Assembly: GCA_024278285.1 (NCBI GenBank) | Contig: JAJRTM010000509.1 | Span: forward strand, 1-13,925 | Source of the DNA: Planctomycetota bacterium | Lineage (GTDB): Bacteria; Planctomycetota; Planctomycetia; Planctomycetales; Planctomycetaceae | Direction: 5' to 3' | Length of the DNA: 13,925 nt | Part shown: in pieces, positions 1 through 8,079 of the stretch | Layout of the letters: the number at the start of each line of letters is the position of its first letter | Position numbering within the stretch: the first letter of the stretch is position 1 | Notes under the pieces: model-generated | Told to the model about the DNA's origin: nothing | The model's input: only the letters and a program-made list of their open reading frames with translations | Database searches by the model: none | Made by a program: the position numbers and the translations under genes

Positions 1-1191
<1,191 letters not shown>

Positions 1192-1244
1192 TGTCAATAA
1201 TCACCAATCTTACCGAATCGCCTGCCAAGACATTCAAGTCACAT

Positions 1245-1313
1245 GCACGATCCGCTGTGCGGACCATCGTTAGGTTCTCAAATATCAAATTCGGTCCGCA
1301 CTGCGGACCCTAC
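1245..1313 (-). repeat. REP-like hairpin pair (family 1, copy A) inside the atp operon
   Basis: On the minus strand the element opens with GTAG (1313-1310) followed by a perfect hairpin, GGTCCGCA-C-TGCGGACC, at 1309-1293. A second hairpin in opposite orientation, GATCCGC-TGT-GCGGACC, lies at 1249-1265; its foot is degenerate (GCAC instead of GTAG). A related pair is at 7777-7828, so this is a dispersed repeat. It lies between the stop of atpF (1327) and the start of atpH (1191) and would be transcribed within the atp mRNA. There is no T-run after either hairpin, so neither looks like an intrinsic terminator. Mobility by a RAYT-type transposase is inferred from the GTAG-hairpin form. Confidence 0.8.
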
Positions 1314-1326
1314 AAACTACAAACAG

Positions 1327-1989
1327 TTATGATTTCGCAGTCAATTGAGCGAGCGCTTCATCAACTAATCTCCCGCGGTCTTCATCGTTGATCGCACGCC
1401 CCAGAACATGCTCAGTCGCTTCAGTCACCTGAGCCGACATCGTGCCGAATATCTCATTCAGTGCATGATCTTTCGCTCGATCAATTTCTTCTACCGCACG
1501 ATTTATCGTCGTTTCTGCTTCACTTTGAGCCGCTGCGACAATTTCAGATTTCGTATGCTCAGCATCTCGCCGGGCTTCTGCAATAATCTCACGAACTTCA
1601 TCCTGAACAGAATCCAGCTTCTTGGCATGCTCCGCCAGAATCTCTTCTGAACGAACACGAGCCGCTTCTGCATCTTCAATATTCTTGCGAATACTTTCTT
1701 CCCGTTCATCCAATGCCTGAGTGATCGGGCCCCATGCGAATTTCTTCAGCACAATCATCAGCAAAAGAAACACGACAAACGAGTAAACGGTAAGATCGTA
1801 ACGCCAGTTCTTTGGGTCGAACACTTTTGGCTCGACCTCAGGATCACCGATATGCCCATGAGGCCCGCCATGTGCTTCAGCAGCATGTCCCGATTCCGGA
1901 ACAGCATCGGATGCACAGACAGACGAAGAACCGACCGGCGTAAACATCACGCCAGCAAGCACAAGCAATGCGATAGAAAACAACTTCAC
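1327..1989 (-). CDS. atpF: F1Fo ATP synthase subunit b (AtpF) with secretion-like N-terminal extension
   Basis: Subunit b of the peripheral stalk, which holds the F1 head still against the membrane. The classic part is one membrane helix (about residues 66-85, [20 protein letters not shown]) followed by a long charged coiled coil to the C-terminus. Ahead of it is an extra segment: a hydrophobic signal-like stretch ([15 protein letters not shown]) and a histidine-rich linker (about residues 35-46, several His in [12 protein letters not shown]). I chose GTG at 1989 (220 residues) because a GGGGTGA element sits about 6 bases upstream; TTG at 1995 would add two residues but crowds that site. b subunits are usually near 160 residues, so the extension explains the length. 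Whether the signal is cleaved cannot be seen. Confidence 0.94.
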   Translation of the reverse strand: MKLFSIALLVLAGVMFTPVGSSSVCASDAVPESGHAAEAHGGPHGHIGDPEVEPKVFDPKNWRYDLTVYSFVVFLLLMIVLKKFAWGPITQALDEREESIRKNIEDAEAARVRSEEILAEHAKKLDSVQDEVREIIAEARRDAEHTKSEIVAAAQSEAETTINRAVEEIDRAKDHALNEIFGTMSAQVTEATEHVLGRAINDEDRGRLVDEALAQLTAKS

Positions 1990-2056
1990 GATCAATCACC
2001 CCGAACAGAAGCTTACAGACCAACTAACAAAGAAGCCTGGAACAGACACGAACGAC

Positions 2057-2335
2057 CTACGATACGCCAAACAATGCAGCGAAACCAAGACCTTCGATCA
2101 ACGCTGCGGAAATAATCATGGCTGTTTGAATTTTACCAGCCAACTCAGGCTGACGAGCCATACTTTCAACCGCAGAACCACCAATGCGACCAATACCGAT
2201 CCCTGCACCGAGCACGATTAAACCTGCTCCTACAAGATTCGGAATCATTGGACCGCCACCATCTTGTGCCATAGCTGGAGTCGCCATGATCATGACACCA
2301 AACACCATTAATACCATACGGGCAGCTTTATACAC
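2057..2335 (-). CDS. atpE: F1Fo ATP synthase subunit c (AtpE), with N-terminal signal-like extension
   Basis: Proteolipid c subunit, the monomer of the rotating ring. 92 residues in two membrane helices joined by the conserved polar loop (RQP, residues 61-63). The ion-carrying carboxylate is Glu81 in AALIEGLGF. The first helix (GAGIGIGRIGG) lacks the Gln, and the second lacks the Glu-Ser/Thr pair, that mark Na+-binding c rings, so proton use is inferred. Residues 1-23 form a hydrophobic leader ending in ATPAMA-QDGG, resembling a signal peptidase I site; such leaders occur in some c subunits. The start is GTG at 2335 with a strong GAGGAG site 6 bases away, which fits the high expression a c subunit needs. 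Confidence 0.96.
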   Translation of the reverse strand: MYKAARMVLMVFGVMIMATPAMAQDGGGPMIPNLVGAGLIVLGAGIGIGRIGGSAVESMARQPELAGKIQTAMIISAALIEGLGFAALFGVS

Positions 2336-2421
2336 AGCCGTCTCCTCAATCAGTTAAAACACCACAGATACAGTGAAACAACAAAACCTACCTTGAAAAA
2401 CGAAACGCCATAAGCCAGCAA

Positions 2422-3354
2422 TCAATGCTTATGAATCGACATTCCGATAAACAAAGCGGAAAGCATCGTAAAGACATACGCCTGAATAAAGGCAACCAGA
2501 ATCTCAAGCAAGCTGAGAGCAGTTGCCCCTAATACGCTGAAAAACGTAGCAGTTCCCCACCACCCGGTTCCTGCGACCGAGACTGCTGTCCCGAGTATTC
2601 CCGCAAGCACCATGTGACCAGCAACCATATTTCCAAACAACCGCATGGCGAGAACGCCATGCTTGATAAACATCCCTAAAATCTCAATCAGAAAGATCAG
2701 CAACTTCAACGGAAGAAGAATGATCGGCAAATCAACATCAGGCACAAAGTTCATCAGATAGCCACCCGGACCAAAATGCTGTATCCCGGCTGTAAGCCCA
2801 ATACCGAAAACGAACAACGCCAGCACAGATGTCACTTCGATGGCACTGGTAACGGTCCCTAATCCGGGAATCATCCCAATTAAATTACCACCCAGAATAA
2901 AGAAAAACGCGGTAAGCAAAAACGGGACAAACCGATCCGCTTCCTTACCACCAATCGCAGGGCGAACAATTTCGTCTCGTACATATCCGACAAACGATTC
3001 AAGCAAGTTAAACCTTCGCCCAACCGGACGATTGGACTCTTTACCCCGCTTCGCCAGCCAGATGAAAGCACCTGCAACGACAAATGCGACGATAAGCTCG
3101 ACAAGCATGTATTTGGAAACACAAAACCCGGATTCCACCTGGTACAAGTTTTTCAACGTACCCAAAGGCTGCGGAATCAGAATCTTTCCAGACAAATCGT
3201 AGTTAAACTGTTCAATCGTTGCATCAGGATGATTCTTCAGCAGGTACTGCATCGACTCCGGCACCTGCTCCAATGAGTCATAGCTTCGAGGCCAAAGAGA
3301 CTTTGGCACCTCGAAGTAGTAACTATCTTTCACATGGAGAACAGGACTGGCCAT
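2422..3354 (-). CDS. atpB: F1Fo ATP synthase subunit a (AtpB)
   Basis: Membrane stator subunit that provides the two proton half-channels beside the c ring. Starting at ATG 3354 it has 310 residues; a TTG at 3363 would add three. The essential arginine is Arg238 in AMRLFGNMVAGH, and the matching late-helix glutamine is in AFIQAYVFTM (Gln291). The N-terminal region of about 80 residues before the first membrane helix (LVELIVAFVVAGAFIWLAK) is long and polar, with a YYFEVPKSLWP segment, whereas E. coli-type subunits are nearer 270. Upstream GAGAG is a modest ribosome site. The gene sits in the standard order before atpE with an 86-base gap. Confidence 0.96.
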   Translation of the reverse strand: MASPVLHVKDSYYFEVPKSLWPRSYDSLEQVPESMQYLLKNHPDATIEQFNYDLSGKILIPQPLGTLKNLYQVESGFCVSKYMLVELIVAFVVAGAFIWLAKRGKESNRPVGRRFNLLESFVGYVRDEIVRPAIGGKEADRFVPFLLTAFFFILGGNLIGMIPGLGTVTSAIEVTSVLALFVFGIGLTAGIQHFGPGGYLMNFVPDVDLPIILLPLKLLIFLIEILGMFIKHGVLAMRLFGNMVAGHMVLAGILGTAVSVAGTGWWGTATFFSVLGATALSLLEILVAFIQAYVFTMLSALFIGMSIHKH

Positions 3355-3492
3355 GACTCTCAATTCTCAAATTAAACCATAATATAGAGTGTTTTTCATC
3401 GAACAGCCTTGGCATAACCAAGTCGCTCGGCACTCGAAAACCTGACAGACAAGAAAAATGCAGCAGGTTAACATTCCAAACACCAACATGAA

Positions 3493-3897
3493 TCAAATAC
3501 CGGGGGAATTGACACTTTTATCGTGCAATTTCTCCCAGCGATTCACCAGACGCACAGACAATATAGTCTCCACCGCCAACGTCAACAGATAACAACCCAC
3601 AAATGCCGAAAAAAAACGATGCTCGACAAAATCGGGTAAATTCTTCTTCACGAACAGACCAAAGTCGATCGGGCCGAGGGTCCGAATGACGATTGAACCA
3701 AGAGTTCCTGCCATCGAATTGCTGGCCCGAAATGCGATTTCCTGCACCAACAGAGCCAAGGCTCCAAACGCCAAACAGGCTCCTGCTGCTAGTACATAAA
3801 CAGCAATGGGATCTGCTTCCATCCTGTGGGACCATCCAAAGCCTCCCAGGATAAACAGAGGCAAAAGCACTCCGACCAACGTGAAAAACTCCCGCAT
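3493..3897 (-). CDS. Small four-helix membrane protein in the atpI position of the atp operon
   Basis: A 134-residue protein with about four predicted membrane segments: LVGVLLPLFILGGFGW, IAVYVLAAGACLAFGALALL, a weaker one near residues 65-85, and FFSAFVGCYLLTLAVETILS. The C-terminus is charged. I do not recognise a definite sequence signature. Its place as the first gene of the operon, before atpB, and its size and topology match AtpI (ATP synthase protein I), which assists c-ring assembly or Mg2+ handling in other bacteria; that function is inferred from position only. The start at 3897 has AGGGG about 7 bases upstream. No separate AtpZ-like ORF of comparable quality is visible further upstream. 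Confidence 0.75.
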   Translation of the reverse strand: MREFFTLVGVLLPLFILGGFGWSHRMEADPIAVYVLAAGACLAFGALALLVQEIAFRASNSMAGTLGSIVIRTLGPIDFGLFVKKNLPDFVEHRFFSAFVGCYLLTLAVETILSVRLVNRWEKLHDKSVNSPGI

Positions 3898-4079
3898 TTC
3901 AAGGCCCCTGCCGTGTAAGATGAACGAGCATACTAAGAATAGTGGAAGAAAAAATCACTCCCGCAGCATGCGACATGATGTCACACTTTTGAAATGATTG
4001 AGAACTACCGATAAATCTGGAATAAATCAACTCACCTGCTACAACCAATCATCACTCGTACAATATCTGTCATGTTTAG

Positions 4080-4130
4080 TTTGGCCCAAAGCCTCTTTTT
4101 CCATCGCCTGAGACATCCCCCCGGTAAAAA
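4080..4130 (+). repeat. Decayed single arm of the family 5 repeat
   Basis: Aligned without gaps to 13099-13149 in the large palindrome, this 51-base stretch matches at 41 positions; it starts TTTGGCCCAAAGCCTC where the other copy has TTTGGCTGAAGGCCTC. The substitutions break the central GGGGC/GCCCC hairpin, so it looks like an old, inactive copy. No partner arm is seen nearby. Confidence 0.6.
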
Positions 4131-4220
4131 TGATTGCATAAATCCTCAAAAGATAGAATTCCTGCTAATGAGCAATCCGCTCAAACGAGCTTCGCCTATA
4201 TCAATGAGCAGAGGGGAAGA

Positions 4221-4250
4221 TTGTAAAGCAGAGCGGTCATTTGATATGCT
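4221..4250 (+). promoter_or_regulatory. Candidate sigma70-type promoter for the PVC cytochrome gene
   Basis: TTGTAA (4221-4226), an 18-base spacer and TATGCT (4245-4250), preceded by TG one base away (extended -10 form). This would give a leader of about 70 bases before the ATG at 4328. Only four of six bases match in each box, so it is a candidate. Confidence 0.35.
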
Positions 4251-4327
4251 TTCTGTATGAAAAGCAAGAATATTCAGGAACCGCCTGTAGCCTTGTCCCC
4301 CTTTTGAATTATTTGGGAACAGAACCG

Positions 4328-6799
4328 ATGAGAAACATCACCAGGACATTTTTGGTAGTTAGTCTGATAATTTGTGGATACTCCAATATCGCGGCTTGCG
4401 CGGAACCGGCTGCAACGCCTGTGAAATCGATTCGGGTACAACCTGGCTTTCAGGTTGAGTTGTTGCGTTCAGCCGGCAAGGACGAAAGTTCTTGGATCAG
4501 CATGACGTTTGACGATAAAGGACGGCTGATACTGGGACTGGATGACAAAGGACTTGCGCGATTGACACTCAATGATAATCCAGAGAAAACGAAGTTCGAG
4601 AGAATCGAAAATACGTTTCGGCATTGCCGGGGTGTGCTTTATGCCCACAACTCGTTGTATGTCAGCGCAACCAACAGCAAAGGTTTTTATCGACTTACAG
4701 ATACAACCGGCGATGATCAATTCGATCAGGTTCAACTGTTGACGAAACTGGATTATAATCCTCGCTACGGTCATGGCAGCAATCAAATAAAACTTGGCCC
4801 CGACAATCAGATTTACCTGGTCGTTGGAAATGATGTTGCGTTCCCGGAAAAAACGTCAACGAAATCTCCCTATCGCGATCCACGTGGCGATCACTTGTTG
4901 CCCAACCCGCACGATGGCAAGCCAGACGCCCGCGTGGGGTATATCTTGAAAACTGATCCCGAGGGGAAAACCTGGGAAGTTATTGCGGGAGGTTTTCGCA
5001 ATCAGGTTGATATCGCTTTCAACCCGCAAGGAGAGATGTTTACTTACGATGCCGACATGGAATGGGATGTCGGACAGCCGTGGTACCGACCGAACCGTGT
5101 GAATCATGTTGTCTCAGCAGGCGAATATGGCTGGCGTTGGGGAACCGGAAAATGGCCGGTTTATTACGAAGACAGCTTGCCGACCACACTCGACACCGGC
5201 CTGGCGTCACCAACCGGAATGCTGTTCGGCACCAAAAGTAATTTCCCCGCTCGATTCAAAAATGCCATGTTCATCGCAGACTGGCAAAATGGACGCATTC
5301 TGCTTGTCGATCTAATTCCAAACGGCGCCAGTTACAACGCACAATACGAAGTCTTTGTCGAAGGGGGACCATTGAATGTTTGCGACATGCTGTTCGGCCC
5401 CGATGGCAATCTCTATTTCATCACAGGAGGCCGCGGTTCGCAATCGGGGTTGTATCGTATCCGTTTGGATTCGCAGCAAAAAACTAATCCGACTCCCCCA
5501 GTGATCGATAAGCAAACAGAACAGAAAGCTTTAGCAGCTCGAAAATTAAGACACGAACTCGAACGCTACCACGTTCAAAAAGATGCGGACATTAACTTTC
5601 TCTGGAAACATCTCAACAGTGAAGATCGCTGGTTACGTTTCGCTGCCTGGCGAGCAATTGAAAATCAGGACATTTCCAAATGGCGTTTGCTTGCATTACA
5701 GGAAAAAAAACCGACCGCAGCGATTGCAGGGCTGATCGCGTTATGCAGACAGGGAAAAGAGACCGACCGCGATGCTGTACTGGCAGCGCTCAATCAAATT
5801 GGTTTGCAAAATCTGAAACAGCATCAACTACTTGGCCTGTTGCGTGCGTACCAATTATGCTTCATTCGACTGGGACAACCAGATGCGAAGCAAGCCCGGT
5901 TAATCACTCAAAAACTCTCAACGATTTATCCTCATTCGACAAGCAGTGTGAATCATCTTCTTGGCGAAATACTCATTTACCTGCAGGATGAAACGGCTGT
6001 CGTAAAAACTGCTGGCCTGTTAAGTGGAAACACGACACAGGAAGAACAAATACGAGCCGCTCGCATGCTGGTTTACGCAAAAACAGGCTGGAATAAACAA
6101 TCACAGCTTGCTTTTCTCGCTTGGTTGGGACGTGCAAGACTTTTCTACGGGGGCAAATTGGTCACCGAGCGCATTCGCGATATTCGTGAAGACTTTTTGA
6201 AAACCTTAAGCAAGAAACAGCAACAGGAATTCAGCAAAGAAATTGCCAGCTTGAACAAACCATTGGCCGAAGAAGAAACCGTGCCATCACGGCCCGTTGT
6301 GAAAAAGTGGACAATGGACGATCTCGTCCCCCATCTCTCAGCCGTCAACGCAGGTCGCTCTTACAAGAATGGCAAACAGGCATTACTGGCTGCTACTTGT
6401 TTGAAATGCCACCGAATTGGAACTTCAGGAGCACAGATTGGCCCGGACTTGACGAACATCGGGAAACGGTTCGACGCCCGCGCCATTTTGGAATCGACCA
6501 TCGCTCCTTCCAAGGTGATGGACCCCAAATATCTGCACACCGTTTATGTCCTTTCCAGCGGAAAAGTGGTAACCGGTCGCCCGGTCGGGGTCAGCGGCAA
6601 GGCGATTACCGTCGAAACCGATTCGATTAAGCATACCAGCGTTGTCGTACCTCGCGAAGAGATTGAAGAATCGATGCTCTCCCAGACATCGCCCATGCCC
6701 ACCAACTTGATCGATGTGTTGACGAAAGAGGAAATCCTCGATTTAATCGCCTACCTCAGGGCAGGCGGCAACCCGGAAGATACTGCGTTTAGGAAATAG
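4328..6799 (+). CDS. PVC-type heme-binding CxxCH protein: beta-propeller, HEAT-like repeats and cytochrome c domain
   Basis: A large exported protein of 823 residues. It starts with a signal sequence (MRNITRTFLVVSLIICG) ending IAAC-AEP, which fits a lipobox as well as a signal peptidase I site. Residues about 35-385 form a sugar-dehydrogenase-like beta-propeller (repeated blades with GPDNQIYLVVGN and FGPDGNLYFITGG motifs). Residues about 400-620 are helical and HEAT-like (DRWLRFAAWRAIENQD). The C-terminal 150 residues are a cytochrome c-like domain with the heme motif C691-LK-C694-H695 and a later SPMP segment offering a possible axial Met. This architecture is abundant in Planctomycetes and related phyla; roles in carbohydrate oxidation or electron transfer are proposed, but the substrate is unknown. 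I chose ATG 4328 because the signal peptide begins there; the longer frame to 4241 only adds an unlikely leader. The stop is one base before a small ORF. Confidence 0.92.
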   Translation: MRNITRTFLVVSLIICGYSNIAACAEPAATPVKSIRVQPGFQVELLRSAGKDESSWISMTFDDKGRLILGLDDKGLARLTLNDNPEKTKFERIENTFRHCRGVLYAHNSLYVSATNSKGFYRLTDTTGDDQFDQVQLLTKLDYNPRYGHGSNQIKLGPDNQIYLVVGNDVAFPEKTSTKSPYRDPRGDHLLPNPHDGKPDARVGYILKTDPEGKTWEVIAGGFRNQVDIAFNPQGEMFTYDADMEWDVGQPWYRPNRVNHVVSAGEYGWRWGTGKWPVYYEDSLPTTLDTGLASPTGMLFGTKSNFPARFKNAMFIADWQNGRILLVDLIPNGASYNAQYEVFVEGGPLNVCDMLFGPDGNLYFITGGRGSQSGLYRIRLDSQQKTNPTPPVIDKQTEQKALAARKLRHELERYHVQKDADINFLWKHLNSEDRWLRFAAWRAIENQDISKWRLLALQEKKPTAAIAGLIALCRQGKETDRDAVLAALNQIGLQNLKQHQLLGLLRAYQLCFIRLGQPDAKQARLITQKLSTIYPHSTSSVNHLLGEILIYLQDETAVVKTAGLLSGNTTQEEQIRAARMLVYAKTGWNKQSQLAFLAWLGRARLFYGGKLVTERIRDIREDFLKTLSKKQQQEFSKEIASLNKPLAEEETVPSRPVVKKWTMDDLVPHLSAVNAGRSYKNGKQALLAATCLKCHRIGTSGAQIGPDLTNIGKRFDARAILESTIAPSKVMDPKYLHTVYVLSSGKVVTGRPVGVSGKAITVETDSIKHTSVVVPREEIEESMLSQTSPMPTNLIDVLTKEEILDLIAYLRAGGNPEDTAFRK
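6791..6794 (+). promoter_or_regulatory. Shine-Dalgarno site for the 22-codon ORF, inside the end of the cytochrome gene
   Basis: AGGA six bases before the ATG at 6801. It lies in the last codons of the PVC cytochrome gene, so ribosomes finishing that gene would be close to the next start. By contrast, no such site is visible before the mqnP ATG at 6869. Confidence 0.5.
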
Positions 6800-6800
6800 C

Positions 6801-6869
6801 ATGCTAGTTAAAGCCGATTGGGAAACTGCAGAAGCCGCACAGCAATTTATCGTTGAACCAAAACAATAA
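6801..6869 (+). CDS. Candidate 22-residue ORF coupling the cytochrome gene to mqnP
   Basis: A small frame starting MLVKADWETA and ending EPKQ, with ATG at 6801 one base after the stop codon of the cytochrome gene and an AGGA ribosome site six bases upstream. Its TAA shares bases with the mqnP ATG (TAATG at 6867-6871). The peptide is soluble and acidic, with no membrane segment or motif that I recognise. It may be a leader that delivers ribosomes to mqnP, or a remnant of a longer gene. It is too short to judge by coding statistics, so its expression is inferred from spacing alone. Confidence 0.4.
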   Translation: MLVKADWETAEAAQQFIVEPKQ

Positions 6870-7759
6870 TGAGTTCCGTTGAAATATCGCCGCGAGCAAC
6901 AATTCAAAAATATCTGGGACTGGTTCGGTTCAGTCACACGATATTTGCACTTCCGTTTGCGATCTTAACTGCAATCATCGCCTGGCAGAAAGAAGTTGCG
7001 TTCCGTTGGCAGGATTTACTGGGAATTATTTTGTGCATGGTTTTTGCCCGCTCGGCTGCGATGGCGTTTAATCGTTATGCAGATCGAAATATCGATGCCA
7101 AGAACCCGCGCACAGCCGGCAGGCATATTCCCGCTGGCGAGCTGAACGCTCGTGGCGTGTTGATGTTCACGGTACTTTCCAGCATTCTTTTCGTACTCTC
7201 CACACTGGTTTTCTTGCCGAACAAATGGCCGTTGATCCTCTCGTCACCCGTACTCGCATTTCTACTTGGCTATTCCTACGTCAAACGCTTCAGCATGTTC
7301 GCCCATTACTGGCTCGCCGCAGCGCTCATGCTTTCACCAATCGCCACCTGGATTGCCTTAACCGGTTCACTCGACTGGTCGCCGGTCGCGTTGGCAGCCG
7401 TCATTTTCTTCTGGGTCGGCGGGTTCGATATTATTTACGCCTGTCAGGATGCAGAATATGATCGCGATGTCGGTTTACATAGTATCCCTTCCCGGTTGGG
7501 AATCCCCGGAGCACTACGTTTTGCTGCAATCAGCCACTTATTTTGTGTCGCAGCACTGGTTCTGTTCTGGAAAGTGACCGGGCTGAATACCATTTTTCTG
7601 GTTGGAGTCGTCATCGTTGCAGGACTTTTGTTCTACGAACATTGGTTGGTCAAGCCAGATGATCTTTCACGAGCCGGTGTTGCCTTTTTCCATATCAATG
7701 CGTTGATCAGTATCGGTTTACTCCTGTTCGGAATTGCGGACCTCTGGCTCGGTCTGTAA
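6869..7759 (+). CDS. mqnP: UbiA-family prenyltransferase of the futalosine menaquinone pathway (MqnP)
   Basis: Integral membrane enzyme that attaches a polyprenyl chain to the naphthoate ring precursor in menaquinone synthesis. It has 296 residues and about eight to nine hydrophobic helices. Both aspartate-rich motifs that bind prenyl diphosphate and Mg2+ are present: N68-RYA-D72-RNI-D76 and D194-AEY-D198. The N-terminal KYLGLVRFSHTIFALPFAI is typical of the MqnP/UbiA-like group rather than MenA. The nearby mqnE supports the futalosine assignment; a 4-hydroxybenzoate prenyltransferase (UbiA) is the alternative. The start at 6869 overlaps the stop of the 22-codon ORF and has no ribosome site of its own. 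A repeat composite follows the gene. Confidence 0.88.
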   Translation: MSSVEISPRATIQKYLGLVRFSHTIFALPFAILTAIIAWQKEVAFRWQDLLGIILCMVFARSAAMAFNRYADRNIDAKNPRTAGRHIPAGELNARGVLMFTVLSSILFVLSTLVFLPNKWPLILSSPVLAFLLGYSYVKRFSMFAHYWLAAALMLSPIATWIALTGSLDWSPVALAAVIFFWVGGFDIIYACQDAEYDRDVGLHSIPSRLGIPGALRFAAISHLFCVAALVLFWKVTGLNTIFLVGVVIVAGLLFYEHWLVKPDDLSRAGVAFFHINALISIGLLLFGIADLWLGL

Positions 7760-7776
7760 AGTGTGTTTGTAAAGAT

Positions 7777-7828
7777 GTAGGGTCCGCTGTGCGGACCGTC
7801 TTGTTTCGGTCCACACGATGGATCCTAC
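7777..7828 (+). repeat. REP-like hairpin pair (family 1, copy B)
   Basis: GTAG (7777-7780) followed by a perfect hairpin, GGTCCGC-TGT-GCGGACC, at 7781-7797. Facing it is an imperfect partner, 7808-7828, which read on the minus strand also begins GTAG and folds with one changed pair kept as A-T. It matches the element at 1245-1313 in the atp operon. It begins 17 bases after the mqnP stop, so it would form part of the mqnP mRNA 3' end. Confidence 0.8.
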
Positions 7829-7841
7829 GGTCTTTCAAATC

Positions 7842-8014
<173 letters not shown>

Positions 8015-8079
8015 AATTTTGTTTTGAAAATGTGGGTAACGACAAGGTGTTAACCCCCTGGTTTCCGCAACGAAATAAC

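Larger units (their letters stand above)
3898..4327. other. Divergent intergenic region between the atp operon and the PVC cytochrome gene
   Basis: 430 bases without a credible gene. It must contain the atp operon promoter on the minus strand, but I could not find a convincing -35/-10 pair there. On the plus side a plausible promoter is at 4221-4250. A decayed arm of the family 5 repeat lies at 4080-4130. Short open frames here (for example 4072-4260) overlap the repeat and have no convincing ribosome site. Confidence 0.6.

Noticed and set aside
2057..2335. Possible sodium-driven ATP synthase
   Set aside because: The c subunit lacks the helix 1 Gln and the Glu-Ser/Thr pair of sodium-binding rings, and the operon order is the standard B-E-F-H-A rather than the N-ATPase order.
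3364..3492. Internal promoter before atpB on the minus strand (TATATT at 3381-3386)
   Set aside because: No acceptable -35 box lies at 16-18 bases, so the A/T-rich box alone is insufficient.
4072..4260. Plus-strand frame of 62 codons before the cytochrome gene
   Set aside because: Its first third is the decayed family 5 repeat arm, and it has no convincing ribosome site.
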